From Opitutales bacterium (GTDB lineage Bacteria > Verrucomicrobiota > Verrucomicrobiia > Opitutales > Oceanipulchritudinaceae): a DNA stretch of 61,178 nucleotides. The stretch covers positions 1 through 61,178 of the forward strand of contig JAFIGG010000013.1 of assembly GCA_020831485.1 (NCBI GenBank). The letters are read 5' to 3'. A program made the translations under genes and the position numbers. This document shows, piece by piece, positions 33,769 to 43,592 of this stretch. How positions within the stretch are numbered: position 1 is the first letter of the stretch; every line of letters starts with the position of its first letter. Under the pieces are notes generated by a model, which worked only from the letters and a program-made list of their open reading frames with translations, did no database searches and had not been told where the DNA came from.

Positions 33769-35139
33769 CTACTCAGCCGCGTCCTGTTCGCGACCTTTTT
33801 TAAGCGCTCGCCGCTTGAGGGTGGTAAGCACCCCTCCCAGGGCCAGCAATGCGATCAGGTTGGGCGCAGCCATCAAACCATTCAAGGTATCCGCAATGGC
33901 CCAAATCAGTTCGAGTTCAATCAAAGCGCCGACGGGAATCAACAAAAGGAACACGACGCGGTAAAAGGGAATGCTGCGCTTGCCGGTGAGGTATTCGCAG
34001 CTTTTTTCTCCATAAAAATTCCATGTCAGCATCGTGGTGTAAGAAAATAGCACGAGTCCCACCAAAACAAGGTATCCACCAGCCCCCGGCAGTCCCTTGG
34101 TAAAGGCCATACTTGCCAACTCTGCGCCGGTCGTACCGGTCTCCAGCGCCCCGGTGACCATGATCACTAAGGCAGTCATCGTACAAATAACCATGGTATC
34201 GATAAACACCTCCCAAATAGCCCACATGCCTTGCCCTACAGGCGTATTGCGGGATTGGGCATAGACGATTGAAGCCGAGCCGAGACCGGCTTCGTTGGAA
34301 AAGATACCGCGGGCAATGCCATAACGAACGGCCTCCGCAACCATTGCACCGGCGAACCCTCCGGCTGCTGCAGCCGGCACAAAGGCATGGTAGACAATCG
34401 CCCATAAGGCCGCTGGAACCTCCCTGAAATGCAGTGCAAGGATCAGCAGCGCACCGAAAACGTAGATTACCGCCATTACAGGGACGATGCGCTCAGCTGC
34501 CTTGCCGATGCGCTGAATCCCCCCTAAAGTCACTGCACCCACCAACAATACAGCCCCCAGACCGGCCGCCCATCGGGGGACGTTGAATCCGGTGTCCAAA
34601 GCGTGGGCCAGCGTATTGGCCTGGACCATGTTGCCAATACCAAAGGCGGCCAGGGCGGCGAACAAAGCATAAAGCATTGCCAACGGCTTCCAGCGTGGAC
34701 CAAGACCTTTCTCAATGTAGTAAAAAACCCCACCGGAAATACGTCCATCTGCATCGACCTGGCGAAAGCGGGTGCCGAGCGTCGCCTCGCCAAATTTTGT
34801 CGCCATGCCAACCAGCGCAACAATCCACATCCAGAAAACCGCTCCCGGACCTCCAAGCGCCATTGCCGTTGCAACTCCCGCAATATTGCCGACACCAATG
34901 GTCGCAGCCATGGCTGAACTGACTGCCTGAAATGGCGTAATAGACCCGGTAAGCGATCCTTCCGTCTCCCTCCTGCACAACTTACCGACCGTTTGCAGCC
35001 AGATAAAGCGGAAATGGGTAAACTGGAAGAAACCGAGCCTGAAACTAAGGTATAGTCCAGTTCCCACCAGCAGAATCATGAAGGGCGGCCCCCATACAAT
35101 TGAGTTCAGGCGGGCATTTAGGTCTTCGATCCATTCCAT
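33769..35139 (-). CDS. Alanine/glycine:cation symporter (AGCS family)
   Basis: 456 residues with about 10-11 membrane segments. Family signatures include GNIAGVATAMALGGPGAVFWMW (about 95-116) and the C-terminal TTMLTWNFYGEKSCEYL. The family imports alanine or glycine with Na+ or H+. It lies 21 bases downstream of cstA on the same strand, so the two are probably one operon for uptake of small amino acids and pyruvate-like substrates. Confidence 0.92.
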   Translation of the reverse strand: MEWIEDLNARLNSIVWGPPFMILLVGTGLYLSFRLGFFQFTHFRFIWLQTVGKLCRRETEGSLTGSITPFQAVSSAMAATIGVGNIAGVATAMALGGPGAVFWMWIVALVGMATKFGEATLGTRFRQVDADGRISGGVFYYIEKGLGPRWKPLAMLYALFAALAAFGIGNMVQANTLAHALDTGFNVPRWAAGLGAVLLVGAVTLGGIQRIGKAAERIVPVMAVIYVFGALLILALHFREVPAALWAIVYHAFVPAAAAGGFAGAMVAEAVRYGIARGIFSNEAGLGSASIVYAQSRNTPVGQGMWAIWEVFIDTMVICTMTALVIMVTGALETGTTGAELASMAFTKGLPGAGGYLVLVGLVLFSYTTMLTWNFYGEKSCEYLTGKRSIPFYRVVFLLLIPVGALIELELIWAIADTLNGLMAAPNLIALLALGGVLTTLKRRALKKGREQDAAE

Positions 35140-35160
35140 GGCACAAAATGCAATAATGTT

Positions 35161-36639
35161 TCAGTCCCCACCGTGGAACAAGCCCTCATCAGGGCGTTTT
35201 GAATCGGCATCCACCGGTTCATCCAGGGGAGTGTCCCAGGTGGGCGTATTCAGAATATGCGTCCACAGGAAACCACCCAGAACGATTGCGGTCGCCACGC
35301 CCCCGATCGCATAAGAAAGATTTAAATCCAAACCAAAACCTATGGGAGCGTTGAGGATGTAGGTGAAGCAAACAGACGTGATAAAGGTCGCCGGCACCGT
35401 CGCGATCCAGTGAAACTTACCCGCCCGGGCAAGGTAGACGGCAGCAACCCAGAGCGCCAGCATGGCGGTGGACTGATTGGCCCAGGAAAAATAGCGCCAG
35501 AGCATAGAGAAATCGATAAAGGTAAGCCCGAAAGAGATGAAGAACAACGGCAGAGCGATCCACAAGCGATTCGCCATTTTGCGCTGAAGAATTCCAAAGT
35601 AATCACCCAGAATCATCCGTGCGCTGCGAAAAGCGGTGTCGCCTGAAGTGATGGGCAGGACCACGACTCCAAGAATTGCCAGAGTACCGCCAACCGTTCC
35701 CAACAGGGTCATTGAGACTTCCCTGACAACGCCCGCTGGACCAACGGTAGCGATCAACTCCGAAAGGTCACGCCCGTAGAACAAACTCATTGCTGCAGCA
35801 GCCCAGATCATAGCAATGACGGCTTCGGCGATCATCATGCCATAAAAGATCTGGCGGCCCTGAGACTCATTCTGGGTCGTCCGGGAAATAATGGGCGACT
35901 GAGTTGCGTGAAAGCCAGACAAGGCTCCACAGGAAATAGTCAGAAAAAGCAAAGGGTAAACAGGCAGTCCTTCCGGATGCAGATTGCTCAGGGTCAATTC
36001 CGGGATTGGAGCTCCGGACAACAGCAACGTCAGCCCTACACCGACTGCGCTAAACACAAGCAACATGCCCAGATATGGATACACTCGACCGATTATTTTA
36101 TCAATAGGCAACAAGGTGGCCAAAACATAGTATAAATAGATGACAGCAGCAATGACCGCCACGGAACCCCAGCCACCCAGAATATTATGAATCAGCGTCG
36201 AGGGCGCACTCACGAACACCGTCCCAACCAGAAGCAGCAAAAGCACCGAGAAGAAATTCACCAAGTGCCGAAACGCTTTTCCCAGATACTTCCCAGCCAG
36301 ATCCGGCAGATGGGCCCCGCCATTGCGAATGGAAATCATTCCTGTCAGGTAGTCGTGCACTGCGCCTGCAAAAATGGCGCCAAAGACAATCCATAGAAAT
36401 GCAACCGGACCATACAGCGCGCCCAAAACAGGCCCAAAGATTGGCCCGACCCCAGCGATGTTCAAAAGCTGAATCATCGAATTCCGCGGTCCCTTCATCG
36501 GCAGGTAATCCACCCCATCCCGCATGGAATAAGCCGGCGTGGATCGCTCTGGCTTGGGCCCGAAAATGCGCACGACCAATCGACTGTACAGCAAATATCC
36601 TAGAAGGAGAAGGGTAAGAGAGAGGATGAAGGTAATCAT
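35161..36639 (-). CDS. cstA: Carbon starvation protein CstA family transporter
   Basis: 492 residues, shorter than the roughly 690-residue E. coli CstA but typical of the compact form found in many phyla. Motifs include DGVDYLPMKGPRNSMIQLLNIAGVGPIFGPVLGA and FAGAVHDYLTGMISIRNGG. CstA-type proteins import pyruvate or peptides during carbon limitation. It lies just downstream of a four-gene two-component cluster on the same strand; in E. coli a two-component system controls related transporters, so a functional link is plausible but not shown. Confidence 0.92.
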   Translation of the reverse strand: MITFILSLTLLLLGYLLYSRLVVRIFGPKPERSTPAYSMRDGVDYLPMKGPRNSMIQLLNIAGVGPIFGPVLGALYGPVAFLWIVFGAIFAGAVHDYLTGMISIRNGGAHLPDLAGKYLGKAFRHLVNFFSVLLLLLVGTVFVSAPSTLIHNILGGWGSVAVIAAVIYLYYVLATLLPIDKIIGRVYPYLGMLLVFSAVGVGLTLLLSGAPIPELTLSNLHPEGLPVYPLLFLTISCGALSGFHATQSPIISRTTQNESQGRQIFYGMMIAEAVIAMIWAAAAMSLFYGRDLSELIATVGPAGVVREVSMTLLGTVGGTLAILGVVVLPITSGDTAFRSARMILGDYFGILQRKMANRLWIALPLFFISFGLTFIDFSMLWRYFSWANQSTAMLALWVAAVYLARAGKFHWIATVPATFITSVCFTYILNAPIGFGLDLNLSYAIGGVATAIVLGGFLWTHILNTPTWDTPLDEPVDADSKRPDEGLFHGGD

Positions 36640-36714
36640 GGAGAGCCCCGCAGTCTCAGGAAAGGCTCACCGCAGCGGCAAAAGAATCGCTGCTTTACGG
36701 TATGCCTGAGCGGC

Positions 36715-37791
36715 TTAAGCCGATTCAGCTGCTTGCTGAGGAATGTCCACGGCAACCACCAGCCCACCCCCTTCAGTTGGGGAAAAATTGATCTTTCCAC
36801 CATGCACAGAGACAAAATCCTGACACAAGCGCAGTCCAAGCCCAAAGCCCTTTTCGCCTTTGGTGCCAATCTGTGAGCGAGTAGAAACTCCGCTTATCAA
36901 CTTGTTGATATCGTCAGGCTTCATCCCCACGCCATGATCAATCACCTGAAACTCGAAGCGTCCCTCGGATAGGCTCTGCCTGACATGAATGCTCGTGCCA
37001 GAGGGAGAAAATTTCACGGCATTACCCAAAAGGTTACGCATGACAAATGCCAACATGCTGGGATCTACATCCAACGGTAGTCTATTGTCTGACTCGATCT
37101 GAATATCAATCCCTTTGCTCAGAGCCATTGGTTTCAACAAAGCCAAAACCTGGTCTAGAACAACCCGGGCACAAACCGATTGTCGCTGCAGCAAAGGCCT
37201 GTCCCGGCGGCTGCTTGCCCACTGTAACAGATTTTCGATCGCATCACCGAGATAGCTCAGATTGCCATCAATGTCATCGATATAGGAATTCAAGCGCTCA
37301 GCCTCTATTCCCCTGGGAATATTTCGCAACAGATAGAGGAGGCCATTCAATTGAAAAATCGGTGTCCGCAGGTCGTGCCCTACTACCGACATCATCAAAT
37401 CTCTCGATTGAATCGCCTCTTCCAATTCTGCCTGTCGCCGATGCCACTTGGTCACATCAGTCACGCATGCGACCAGCCCCCTCAGCTCCGCCAACGGCTG
37501 AAACATGAATTCCAGCTGCAGCGACCCGTTGTCGGTTTCAACCTTTCGCAGCAGTTCAAATGTGTCACCGCCAATGGCCCGCTGGAATATTTCCGACCAG
37601 AACTGCCGTTCTTGCATTTCCAATCCATCAAGCAAACCCTGACCCTTCTCAGCTCTCAACCCAAAAACGGCCGGACACCATCCCTCAAAAAGGCTATTGC
37701 AGTCGACCAAGCCAAAACGCTCATCCAGGACAAACAAGGCCTGCGTGCTCCCGTCGATGACTTTTTGGAAATAACTGCGACTGTCGCTCAA
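36715..37791 (-). CDS. PAS-domain sensor histidine kinase
   Basis: 358 residues, soluble. A PAS-like domain (about 5-115; FQKVIDGSTQALFVLDERFGLVDCN) is followed by the H-box MSVVGHDLRTPIFQL (His139), N-box FVMRNLLGNAVKFSP, G1 VIDHGVGM and G2 GFGLGLRLCQDFV, all intact. The start is taken as TTG at 37791 because an in-frame stop lies a few codons upstream and no ATG precedes the PAS domain; this is uncertain. It is the last gene of a two-component cluster and lies upstream of cstA. Confidence 0.88.
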   Translation of the reverse strand: MSDSRSYFQKVIDGSTQALFVLDERFGLVDCNSLFEGWCPAVFGLRAEKGQGLLDGLEMQERQFWSEIFQRAIGGDTFELLRKVETDNGSLQLEFMFQPLAELRGLVACVTDVTKWHRRQAELEEAIQSRDLMMSVVGHDLRTPIFQLNGLLYLLRNIPRGIEAERLNSYIDDIDGNLSYLGDAIENLLQWASSRRDRPLLQRQSVCARVVLDQVLALLKPMALSKGIDIQIESDNRLPLDVDPSMLAFVMRNLLGNAVKFSPSGTSIHVRQSLSEGRFEFQVIDHGVGMKPDDINKLISGVSTRSQIGTKGEKGFGLGLRLCQDFVSVHGGKINFSPTEGGGLVVAVDIPQQAAESA

Positions 37792-37965
37792 GAATATGGG
37801 GGGTTAAGTTTCTTTGACCCAACAACGAGGCCTATACCCTAGAAAAGATACGAGAAATCCAATAAAAACAACTTCAAAGTTGCCGAACACCCAGCGTTCG
37901 CGGGACTACCTTTGAAAGGGATTCAATCGCTGTCAAAACATTGGCACCGCCTACCCAAGGGGCTA

Positions 37966-39639
37966 TTAAAGCACCTCACGCAGCCGCAACAGCAGCTGCT
38001 TGGCGGTGTAAGGTTTATTTAAAGCATTCTTTGCTTCAGGCTGCCCACTGAGCTTGGATGTGGCATTTTCACCGGTAACAATCAACTGAAGAGACGGTTT
38101 TAAAGCTTTTAGGGTACGCACCAACGCAAGGCCATCCAAAGCTACGACCTTCAGATCTGCGACGACTACGTCAACTTCAGAGACTTTTTCACGGAAAAGA
38201 GCCAGGGCTTCCAATCCCGTTTCAGAGCTGAGCACGCGATAACCAAAGGATTCCAGCATTTGACTGGTGATCCCGCGAACCGATGCTTCGCTTTCCGCAA
38301 CCAGTACGCACTCGCCTCCACCCAATGGAAGCCCGTCCAGCAAAGAAGAGCGATAGGAGGGTTCACTTTTATCAGCCGCAATCGGTAAATAGACCTTGAA
38401 GGTCGTCCCCTGCCCCAGTTGACTCTCCACGTCCACGAAGCCCCCGTGGTTACAGACAATTCCGGCAACAGTCGGAAGGCCCAGACCAGTTCCTTTGTCC
38501 GCAGCCTTCGTTGTAAAAAAGGGCTCAAAGATTTGCTCGAGACTGACCGGATCAATCCCACAACCGGAATCCTGAACTTCCAGGCAGAGATAGCTTCCGG
38601 CAAAAGCGGTGCCTCGAGCCGGCCTTTCGCGGCGATCTGCCTCAGCAAGCTCAATTTGTCCCAGAGTGAGCTTCAACTCTCCACCGTCCGCCATCGCGTC
38701 GCGTGCATTGAAGCATAGATTAAGTACCACCTGACTCAACTGAGTTGGATTGGCCAGAATCGGCGGCAATGCTTCCTCGCACTCCAATTTGAAACGAATC
38801 GCCTGAGGAAAGGTTTTTTCGATCATCGGCTTCATGTCAGCCAACACCGCGCTTAGATCCAACGGCTTTCGGGGTTCACCATCGTCGCCCCGCGCAAAGG
38901 ACAAGACCTGACGGACCAGCGCCGAACCGCGCTGAGCGCTGTCTTCAATGGTTTGCATGACTTGCAGCACTGGTTCGGGCAAATCAAATTTTCGGCTGAA
39001 GCCAACCCCCATCAAAATCGGCGACAAAAGATTATTTAAGTCATGCGCCACGCCTCCAGCCAGGGCACCGATGCTCTCCATCCGCTGCGCACGCAGGAGC
39101 TGTTGCTCCAGTTTTTCACGCGCAATTAAGTCCGCCGCCAACCGCCGGTTCGCAGCTTCCAATTCAAGGGTCTTGTCCTCCAGTTTACGAATCAACGATT
39201 CACTGTATGATTTGTAGATTCGATCTTCCTCGACTACCGGATTTCTGGGAATGGCAACACTCGCCGAATTTGCCTGCGTCACAACCGTCTGGGTTTGTTG
39301 AATGAAGTCTTCCGGCTCGCAGGGCTTAAGAATAAAACCATCCGCGCCCATGTCCATCGCCAGCTTACGGTCATCCTGTTCGGTGTACGTAGCCGTATAG
39401 ACAATAAAAGGGATCGCCCTGAGGTCGGCATCGGACTTCCAGTTCCGCAGCAGTGTGTAACCGTCCATAACAGGCATCAATAAATCCGATACAATCAGGT
39501 CAGGCCTGTCATGCCGAGCCTTCTGCAAAGCCTCAGCCCCATTCAAAGCAGTCAAAACACTGTATCCGTGCCCCTGCAGCAATGCGGACAAGTAATAGAG
39601 GTTTTCCTCCTTGTCGTCGACGATCAAGACCCTCTTCAT
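37966..39639 (-). CDS. Hybrid receiver-kinase-receiver protein
   Basis: 557 residues. Domain order: receiver (about 1-120, Asp52 in VSDLLMPVMDG), coiled-coil linker (about 145-185), histidine-kinase dimerisation domain (GGVAHDLNNLLSPI, His199), ATPase (GTGLGLPTVAGIV), and a second receiver (VVADLKVVALDG; Lys in ALNKPYT). The second receiver has AESE where an acidic pair DD is usual. The ATG at 39639 has an AGGAG 13 bases upstream and follows the upstream response-regulator stop by seven bases. The product should pass phosphate within a relay; it has no membrane or DNA-binding segment. Confidence 0.9.
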   Translation of the reverse strand: MKRVLIVDDKEENLYYLSALLQGHGYSVLTALNGAEALQKARHDRPDLIVSDLLMPVMDGYTLLRNWKSDADLRAIPFIVYTATYTEQDDRKLAMDMGADGFILKPCEPEDFIQQTQTVVTQANSASVAIPRNPVVEEDRIYKSYSESLIRKLEDKTLELEAANRRLAADLIAREKLEQQLLRAQRMESIGALAGGVAHDLNNLLSPILMGVGFSRKFDLPEPVLQVMQTIEDSAQRGSALVRQVLSFARGDDGEPRKPLDLSAVLADMKPMIEKTFPQAIRFKLECEEALPPILANPTQLSQVVLNLCFNARDAMADGGELKLTLGQIELAEADRRERPARGTAFAGSYLCLEVQDSGCGIDPVSLEQIFEPFFTTKAADKGTGLGLPTVAGIVCNHGGFVDVESQLGQGTTFKVYLPIAADKSEPSYRSSLLDGLPLGGGECVLVAESEASVRGITSQMLESFGYRVLSSETGLEALALFREKVSEVDVVVADLKVVALDGLALVRTLKALKPSLQLIVTGENATSKLSGQPEAKNALNKPYTAKQLLLRLREVL

Positions 39640-39646
39640 CCGATTT

Positions 39647-40024
39647 TCATTCTCCTTCCTTTGGCCGGTACCCTTCAATGTCCGCAATAAATGTCTCAGG
39701 ATTGATCGGTTTCTCAATGTAACCACAACAGCCCGCCTGCAAGGCTTTTTCCCGATCTCCTACCATGGCGTAGGAGGTCACGGCGATAATGGGCACCTTG
39801 TTGAGCACCTTCAACTTGCGCAAGGCCTGCGCCACATCGTAGCCGTGCATGGTTGGTAACTGAATATCAAGCAGGATTAAGCCGGGCTTGCAGTGCTCAG
39901 CCAGGGCGATTCCACTCGCACCATCATGAGCAGCAACCACCTCGTACCCATTGCGCTCCAGCAGAAAGCTCGCCATGTAGCGATTCTGCTCGTTGTCCTC
40001 AATCATCAATACGCGTTTATTCAT
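39647..40024 (-). CDS. Single-domain response regulator (CheY-like)
   Basis: 125 residues with only a receiver domain: acidic pocket MIEDN, phospho-acceptor Asp53 in LLDIQLPTMHG, Thr/Ser in AVTSYA and Lys in YIEKPI. No output domain. Its start overlaps the end of the membrane kinase gene by eight bases and it is followed seven bases later by the hybrid kinase, so it probably shuttles phosphate between those two kinases. Confidence 0.93.
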   Translation of the reverse strand: MNKRVLMIEDNEQNRYMASFLLERNGYEVVAAHDGASGIALAEHCKPGLILLDIQLPTMHGYDVAQALRKLKVLNKVPIIAVTSYAMVGDREKALQAGCCGYIEKPINPETFIADIEGYRPKEGE

Positions 40025-41174
40025 GTTTACCAGAAAGCTGACGAGTTAAAACAACCGTAAACACACTGCCTCTACCACGCTCGCTGTTAACAGATATCTC
40101 CCCTTCGAGCAAAACTGCCAAGCGTTCACAAATCGCCAAACCGAGACCAGTTCCTTCATGCTGACGAGTCAGACCCGAATCGAGCTGAACGAAGGGTTGG
40201 AACAATTGTTTTAAATGCGAATCCTTAATGCCAATTCCTGTATCCGCTACCGTCACCCGAACGGCGTCCACAGCTGACGTTTTACCCTTTGGACGAAAAC
40301 CTTGATCCGCTGATACGCTGAGTACGACCTTTCCAGTATCTGTAAACTTTGCCGCATTGCCCAAAAGATTCAGCAAGATCTGCTCAAAACGGCGCTGATC
40401 ACTGAACATCGCGCCGATGCCCGGCCCAACATCGACCTCAAACTCCAGCCCTTTGCGTTCGATTAGCGGCTGCATCAAGTTTGCTACTTTTTCAACAGAT
40501 GCCGCGACCTCGAACGTTTCCGGCTGAATCGGCAATTGTCCGGCTTCGATTTTGGAAAGGTCGAGCACATCGTTAATAAGATCCAGCAAATGACGCGCAC
40601 TCGTCTGCACCATGCCAAGCTGCTTACGCTGCTCGTCATTGAGTTCCCCAGCCAGGCCCTGCACAACAATACCGGTAAAGCCGATGATGGAATTCAAGGG
40701 CGTCCTCAATTCATGCGACATGGTCGCCAGAAATGCGGATTTCATTCGATCCGCCGACTGCGCCTGGTCCAGAGCCTCCTTCAATTCAGAAGTTCGGTCA
40801 GCAACCTGCGCCTCAAGGCTTCGATTCAAGCTGGCCAATTGGCCGGCCTGCGTCCTCAGAACCTCTGCACTGACTTCCAGAGCCTGAAAGGTACGACCAA
40901 TCAGGAACTGGATTAAAAGCGCGGTACAGAGCACAAACACAACGCCTTTGTAAACGCTCCAGCGCAGGATCAAATCCGGGTCCTGAAAAATGATTCCCAA
41001 TGCCTTGTCCGAAAAATAAATCCACAATACAGCAACTACCGCGTAGACCCCTGTAATCTTCCAGGCCCGCCGATTCATCACGGCCGCCCGCAAGCGACCA
41101 AATTCAGTAGACCAACGATCGGAATCGGTCGTTGTAGAGTTCGAAGCAGAGACAGACAAGGGGCGGTCAGACAT
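40017..41174 (-). CDS. Membrane-bound sensor histidine kinase
   Basis: 385 residues. Two membrane segments (about 40-55 and 77-93) enclose only about 20 residues, so the sensor is likely within the membrane or cytoplasmic. A coiled coil (about 95-145) leads to H-box FLATMSHELRTPLNS (His154), N-box ILLNLLGNAAKFT, and G2 GTGLGLAICERLA. ATG at 41174 was preferred to a longer frame that runs to the tRNA. It is the first gene of the cluster and sits beside tRNA-Ile2. Confidence 0.92.
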   Translation of the reverse strand: MSDRPLSVSASNSTTTDSDRWSTEFGRLRAAVMNRRAWKITGVYAVVAVLWIYFSDKALGIIFQDPDLILRWSVYKGVVFVLCTALLIQFLIGRTFQALEVSAEVLRTQAGQLASLNRSLEAQVADRTSELKEALDQAQSADRMKSAFLATMSHELRTPLNSIIGFTGIVVQGLAGELNDEQRKQLGMVQTSARHLLDLINDVLDLSKIEAGQLPIQPETFEVAASVEKVANLMQPLIERKGLEFEVDVGPGIGAMFSDQRRFEQILLNLLGNAAKFTDTGKVVLSVSADQGFRPKGKTSAVDAVRVTVADTGIGIKDSHLKQLFQPFVQLDSGLTRQHEGTGLGLAICERLAVLLEGEISVNSERGRGSVFTVVLTRQLSGKHE

Positions 41175-41269
41175 CAAAAGCAGCGTGGCTCCGCAAATAA
41201 AAGACACAGGATGGCTCGGTGTCAACCAAAGGCGAATTGTAAAACTTGCAAATTCGACTGCCTCCAAAA

Positions 41270-41342
41270 TGGGCCCTCAGGGATTCGAACCCTGGACCAA
41301 AGGATTATGAGTCCTCTGCTCTAACCGCTGAGCTAAGGGCCC
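41270..41342 (-). tRNA. tRNA-Ile2 (anticodon CAU)
   Basis: A 73-base cloverleaf on the minus strand: acceptor GGGCCCT/AGGGCCC, D-stem GCTC/GAGC, anticodon stem GAGGA/TCCTT with loop CTCATAA, T-stem CAGGG/CCCTG with TTCGAAT, discriminator A. CCA is not encoded. The anticodon CAU also occurs in Met tRNAs, but the body is closest to E. coli ileX (GACTCATAATC, TTGGTC), so the minor Ile tRNA modified by TilS to lysidine is most likely. Confidence 0.92.
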
Positions 41343-41460
41343 TAAAGTGGGATTCAAACAGGACACAAGGGTTATGTGCCCCGTTCAGAAACAAGATCCA
41401 AAACGATGCTTTTTGATGAACACAGGGCAAGACTTTAAATTCGGAACACCCATCACACTC

Positions 41461-41604
41461 CTACTCCACCACCTCCAGCTCCACGGGCTCGGGGCCGAAG
41501 CGGTCGGCGACGTGGAAAAAGACTGTCCAGGCGGTGATCATCAGGGCAAAGCCCAGCAGGACCAAAATTAAGACATAAACACCAGGGCTGATAGGGGATT
41601 TCAT
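41461..41604 (-). CDS. 47-residue single-pass membrane protein after ccoG
   Basis: MKSPISPGVYVL is followed by one hydrophobic helix (ILVLLGFALMITAWTVFF) and an acidic tail (VELEVVE). The ATG overlaps the ccoG stop (ATGA), indicating strict coupling. In many cbb3 clusters ccoG is followed by ccoH (about 150 residues); this product is too short to be a full CcoH but might be a reduced counterpart or an extra oxidase subunit. Confidence 0.65.
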   Translation of the reverse strand: MKSPISPGVYVLILVLLGFALMITAWTVFFHVADRFGPEPVELEVVE

Positions 41605-43001
41605 TGTTGCAAAAGGCTTGGATCGGGACCGACGAAATTGAGTTCGCGCTTGACTTGCCAACCGCCGGGTTCGGCGGTGACTTGAATTTCAAGGGGAAAG
41701 CCGCCGGTATAGGTTTCGAGTGGCACGCGCACGACCCAGGTAACGCTCCGTTCTTCGGAAGGCCCCAATTCCCAGCTCTGGCGCTCGACGACGACCGCGT
41801 CCGCCCATTCGGCTGCAACCACAGGTTCGATCCTGAATGTCTGGGCTTGCGTGCTCTTGTTGAGTAGATTGACCCGGTATTGATTCCTGATCGAATCCTC
41901 ACTAATGTAGAAGGCACTGCCCGTCATCCGGGTCACTTGAGCGGAGATCGGTTTGACCGTGCTAAAGGCAAAACCGGCAACAGAAATGCCAAGCAAAAGC
42001 AGTCCGGTATAGAGGTAAGCGCGCGGTCGCAGCCAGCGTGTTCTGCGCCCTTCAAGTTCTTCTTCGGAGGCATAGCGAATCAGACCACGCGGGCGATTGA
42101 CCCGGTCCATGATCTGATCACAGGCATCAATACAATTGGCACAGCCAACGCATTCCAGCTGCAGGCCCTGGCGGATATCAATTCCCGTTGGGCACACCTG
42201 CACACAGCGCCGACAATCAATACAGTCCCCGGCATTGGGATCGCTGACAGGGCCCGGGGGCTCCCCCCGCTGGTAATCGTAGGCAATGTTCAAGGTGTGT
42301 TCATCGACCAAGGCGGACTGCATGCGTCCATAGGGGCAAATAACGATGCACAACTGTTCGCGAAACCAGGCGAAGTTTGCGTAGAGGGTCAGGGTAATAA
42401 TCCCCACAAACAGAAAACTTGACCAGTGCTCAAAAGGCGACTGGCGCATCCAGCTCCAGAGTTCGGGAATCGACACAAAATACGCCAGAAAGACATGCGC
42501 TATCAGCGCTGAAAACACTATAAATATAGCGTGTTTCAGCAATCTGCGGACAATTTTCCCTGGAGACCAGAAAGCTTTGTCGAGCTTGCGACGGTTCGGT
42601 GCATCGCCGTCGATCCAGCGTTCGACCCGCCGGTAGACATGCTCCAGAAAAACGGTCTGTGGGCAGGCCCAGCCACACCATACCCGACCCAGAAAAGCCG
42701 TTACATAAAATAGCGTAAAAGCCAGGCCGGAAATTAAAAAAACCAACAGCCACAGATCCTGAGTGGCCAGAGTCAGGCCAAACAGGTGAAACCTGCGGTT
42801 CATAATATCCAGAAAGACTGCCGGATTACCGTTCACCGGGATCCAGGGCAGCAGCCCATAAACGGCGATGAGGAGCAAAGCGACCAGGCGCCGCAAGACC
42901 GTAAAACGGCCAAAAACATCCGCCGGGTGAATCGCGAATCGCGAGCCATCACGGTTGATAGTGGTGACCGTGTCGAGATTGGGCCTTTTCGAAGCGCTCA
43001 T
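41601..43001 (-). CDS. ccoG: Cytochrome cbb3 oxidase accessory ferredoxin CcoG
   Basis: 466 residues with about five membrane segments. Two 4Fe-4S motifs are intact (CIDCRRCVQVCPTGID and CVGCANCIDACDQIMD), plus the membrane-associated CGWACPQTVFLEHVYRRVE. CcoG is required for cbb3 maturation and acts in copper reduction. The C-terminal 130 residues form an Ig-like periplasmic domain (IRNQYRVNLLNKSTQAQTFRIEP). The gene starts seven bases after the ccoP stop and is coupled to the small membrane gene downstream. Confidence 0.95.
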   Translation of the reverse strand: MSASKRPNLDTVTTINRDGSRFAIHPADVFGRFTVLRRLVALLLIAVYGLLPWIPVNGNPAVFLDIMNRRFHLFGLTLATQDLWLLVFLISGLAFTLFYVTAFLGRVWCGWACPQTVFLEHVYRRVERWIDGDAPNRRKLDKAFWSPGKIVRRLLKHAIFIVFSALIAHVFLAYFVSIPELWSWMRQSPFEHWSSFLFVGIITLTLYANFAWFREQLCIVICPYGRMQSALVDEHTLNIAYDYQRGEPPGPVSDPNAGDCIDCRRCVQVCPTGIDIRQGLQLECVGCANCIDACDQIMDRVNRPRGLIRYASEEELEGRRTRWLRPRAYLYTGLLLLGISVAGFAFSTVKPISAQVTRMTGSAFYISEDSIRNQYRVNLLNKSTQAQTFRIEPVVAAEWADAVVVERQSWELGPSEERSVTWVVRVPLETYTGGFPLEIQVTAEPGGWQVKRELNFVGPDPSLLQQ

Positions 43002-43007
43002 AGGCGC

Positions 43008-43592
43008 TTATTCCGCAATCGGATCATTTTCCGTCGATGCATCCGCCAGGGATTCCGGATCGTGATAACTCAAAATATAGGCGACCACCTGATTCACTCG
43101 CTGGGCTCCGAGGTCTCCCATCCACGCTTGCATGCCTGACATGCGGTCGGGCGAGCCGTTGGCGACCACCTCGTATATACTCATCGGCGTATTGCCCCAA
43201 ACCCATTGTTCGTCCACCAGGTTATTGCCAATCCCGCCTTCCAGATTTTCACCGTGGCATGCCATACAGTAGTTCTGGTAGACAGTGCGGCCTTGCGAAA
43301 CAAAACCTTCGTTGCGGCTCATGTCCCACAAGGTGTCGGCATTGATGTCGCCGCGCGCAGCCAATCGGGCCTCCTCAACCTCGGCAATAAATGCATCCAT
43401 TTTTTCCTCCTCCATTTTGATGAAACCCGCATCATAGCGGGTGAACCAATAGATCGCAGAAAAAATAATGGTGAGGTAGAAAGTCCACAGCCACCAGTTC
43501 GGCATGCGGTTATCGTATTCCTGAATCCCGTCGTAGACGTGCGGGCGCATCTCAGGTTGCTCCGGCTCTTTGCGCTTGGATGGTTCAGTCAT
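43008..43592 (-). CDS. ccoP: cbb3 oxidase subunit III, monohaem CcoP
   Basis: 194 residues. An N-terminal cytoplasmic stretch, one membrane helix (about 33-50, NWWLWTFYLTIIFSAIYWF) and one cytochrome c domain with CMACH (Cys109, Cys112, His113) and methionine ligand candidates (DRMSGMQAW). Canonical CcoP has about 300 residues and two haems; only one CxxCH is present and the next gene starts seven bases after the stop, so the second haem domain is absent rather than lost by an obvious frameshift. It overlaps ccoQ by eight bases. Confidence 0.93.
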   Translation of the reverse strand: MTEPSKRKEPEQPEMRPHVYDGIQEYDNRMPNWWLWTFYLTIIFSAIYWFTRYDAGFIKMEEEKMDAFIAEVEEARLAARGDINADTLWDMSRNEGFVSQGRTVYQNYCMACHGENLEGGIGNNLVDEQWVWGNTPMSIYEVVANGSPDRMSGMQAWMGDLGAQRVNQVVAYILSYHDPESLADASTENDPIAE

